Shown here one piece after another: positions 62,847-64,000 of a DNA stretch of 64,000 bases (position 1 is its first letter; every line of letters begins with the position of its first letter). Made by a program: the position numbers and the translations under genes. A model generated the notes under the pieces. That model saw only the letters and a program-made list of their open reading frames with translations, had not been told where the DNA came from and ran no database searches. Source of the DNA: Streptococcus pluranimalium (GTDB lineage Bacteria > Bacillota > Bacilli > Lactobacillales > Streptococcaceae); the NCBI RefSeq assembly GCF_002953735.1, contig NZ_CP025536.1:1184001-1248000 (forward strand). Direction: 5' to 3'.

Positions 62847-64000
62847 TTAATCTTTCTGGTAAAAATCACAGGCATAGCCATCTGCTCGCAATGGCAATCC
62901 TTCTGCCCATTTTGGTTTCGTCGCAAGGAGGTCACAGACCTTTTGAACATCAACTGTTTCTGTCGGTACTTCAACCACCGCTTCGTCATGAACATGCAAG
63001 ACAATTGAAAAGCCTGCTTGAGCCAAAACCAACATGCCGTGTGCCAAGAGGTCACGAGCAATGGCCTGGACAATGTTTTCCACTAACTTTGGACCATAGG
63101 TATCAATCCGTGTCCATTTCTTATTGTCGCCAATGCCCTCGTAGGTCATACCTAGTTTCCTAAAGGCGTTCAGTTCTAACCTAGGCTTCACATAAGACAA
63201 CCGTCGCCCCGATGGTAGGGTGATAAAGAATATCCCTGCCTCATAAGAGAAGGTCAAGCCATAGAGGTGCTGGATCTGCTTGGTCTTTAAGACCTCTTTG
63301 GCAGCCTGGTCAATGGCCCACCAAAAGGCCACAATGTGTGGATTAGCTTGTCGCCATTGCGTGACTAGCGGTTGGAGCTCATCCTCCTCCATACCCATAT
63401 CAAGTGCTCCCATAGCGGTGAGTGCACCAACTGAACCACCATAACCGAGTGCCAGCTCCGCAATCTTTCCTTTCTGTCTCAAGTGGCTATTGAGGCCGTG
63501 CTTTTCAACGGGTATGCCGAACATAGCACTGGCAGAAGCACAGTAGATATCACCACCTTCTTCAAACACCTGTAGCCGCCAGTCCTCACCTGATAACCAG
63601 GCAAGAACTCTAGCTTCAATGGCCGCATAGTCCGCAACCACAAACTGGTGACCTTCTTTGGGAATAAAGGCTGTTCGAATCAACTCAGAGAGAACATTGG
63701 GAACATTCTCATAGAGAATATCTAGGGTTTCAAAGGCTCCTTCTTTGACCAAGGTTCTCGCCAGATCTAGGTCCGCTAATTTGTTCTGAGGGAGGTTTTG
63801 AACCTGGACCAAGCGACCAGCCCAGCGGCCTGTACGGTTAGCCCCATAAAACTGCAAGAGACCATGAACTCGTCCTGCATGGGTGACGCAGCGTTCAATC
63901 GCCTGGTATTTTTTGACGGAGGTCTTTGATAATAAGAGGCGAAGTTTTAACATCTCAAGCACCTCACCATCCTCCTCCTTCATCTGCGTTTGAATGGATT
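62847..64000 (-). CDS. Phage family A DNA polymerase, C-terminal part
   Basis: The visible ~385 residues carry the polymerase palm and fingers: VVADYAAIEARVLAWLSGED (motif A), GKIAELALGYGGSVGALT (motif B, with Lys and Tyr-Gly) and LHVHDEAVVEV (motif C). The frame stays open to the window edge, so the N-terminal exonuclease domain, if any, is not seen. It replicates the phage with the downstream VapE protein. Confidence 0.93.
   Translation of the reverse strand, partial: SIQTQMKEEDGEVLEMLKLRLLLSKTSVKKYQAIERCVTHAGRVHGLLQFYGANRTGRWAGRLVQVQNLPQNKLADLDLARTLVKEGAFETLDILYENVPNVLSELIRTAFIPKEGHQFVVADYAAIEARVLAWLSGEDWRLQVFEEGGDIYCASASAMFGIPVEKHGLNSHLRQKGKIAELALGYGGSVGALTAMGALDMGMEEDELQPLVTQWRQANPHIVAFWWAIDQAAKEVLKTKQIQHLYGLTFSYEAGIFFITLPSGRRLSYVKPRLELNAFRKLGMTYEGIGDNKKWTRIDTYGPKLVENIVQAIARDLLAHGMLVLAQAGFSIVLHVHDEAVVEVPTETVDVQKVCDLLATKPKWAEGLPLRADGYACDFYQKD

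Overview
The window looks like a Streptococcus chromosome (Firmicutes base composition and codon use, strong AGGAGG-type ribosome binding sites, pyrR-attenuated pyrimidine operon, TIGR02185-type membrane protein, RHS/polymorphic-toxin locus). I lean weakly towards the salivarius group because pyrB follows pyrR directly without a pyrP gene, but the species cannot be fixed from sequence alone. Almost every gene lies on the minus strand.

Region 1 (1-15,100) is ordinary chromosome. It holds the start of a secreted surface protein, the pyrR-pyrB-carA-carB operon behind a PyrR attenuator, rluD and lspA, a LysR regulator, a TIGR02185-type membrane protein, two GNAT genes, an SDR reductase, a PaaI thioesterase, a nucleoside hydrolase and an aromatic-acid-exporter-like membrane protein.

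Region 2 (15,130-25,260) is a decayed accessory island. The 3' end of an RHS gene with a toxin-like C-terminus is followed by its probable immunity gene and then by two displaced toxin/immunity modules: a frameshifted LHH nuclease tip with a SUKH immunity protein, and a PoNe nuclease remnant with a PoNi-like immunity protein. Upstream are a membrane-protein/HNH-nuclease pair, a frameshifted AAA+ ATPase fused to the end of an AlkD-like gene, several gene fragments, and the last part of an old serine recombinase. A repeat at 19.9 kb recurs at 24.9-25.25 kb, split by about 240 bp of other sequence.

Region 3 (25,269-29,528) is antibiotic-resistance cargo: streptomycin nucleotidyltransferase aadE (ANT(6)), a phosphoribosyltransferase, a SAM methyltransferase, a second nucleotidyltransferase and a truncated AraC regulator.

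Region 4 (29,884-64,000, running off the right edge) is a siphovirus prophage, visibly richer in GC than its surroundings. Read 5' to 3' on the minus strand it encodes a family A DNA polymerase, a VapE-type primase/helicase, a VRR-NUC nuclease, a SNF2-type helicase, a sigma-like HTH protein, a PemK toxin, a repeat-RNA locus, a type III toxin-antitoxin locus, a phage MetK (SAM synthetase), an HNH nuclease, a ParB-MTase fusion, terminase, Phd-Doc, portal, ClpP protease, capsid, connectors, tail (with a -1 frameshift between G and T), tape measure, Dit, tail tip/fibre, holin, endolysin, and two overlapping large serine recombinases. The cargo sits just beyond the recombinases, as in resistance-bearing streptococcal prophages of the phi-m46.1/phi-SsUD.1 type.

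The most notable items are: (i) a type III toxin-antitoxin locus at 56,776-57,478 with a perfect promoter, two 52-bp repeats, a hairpin terminator and a ToxN/TenpN/CptN-like toxin; (ii) a second promoter-repeat-terminator RNA at 57,545-57,759 whose two repeats show a compensatory base-pair change; (iii) three small gene units sharing a nearly identical ~70-bp promoter/leader and ending in terminator-like hairpins, inserted just before HNH, terS and portal; (iv) seven 11-bp iterons upstream of phage metK.
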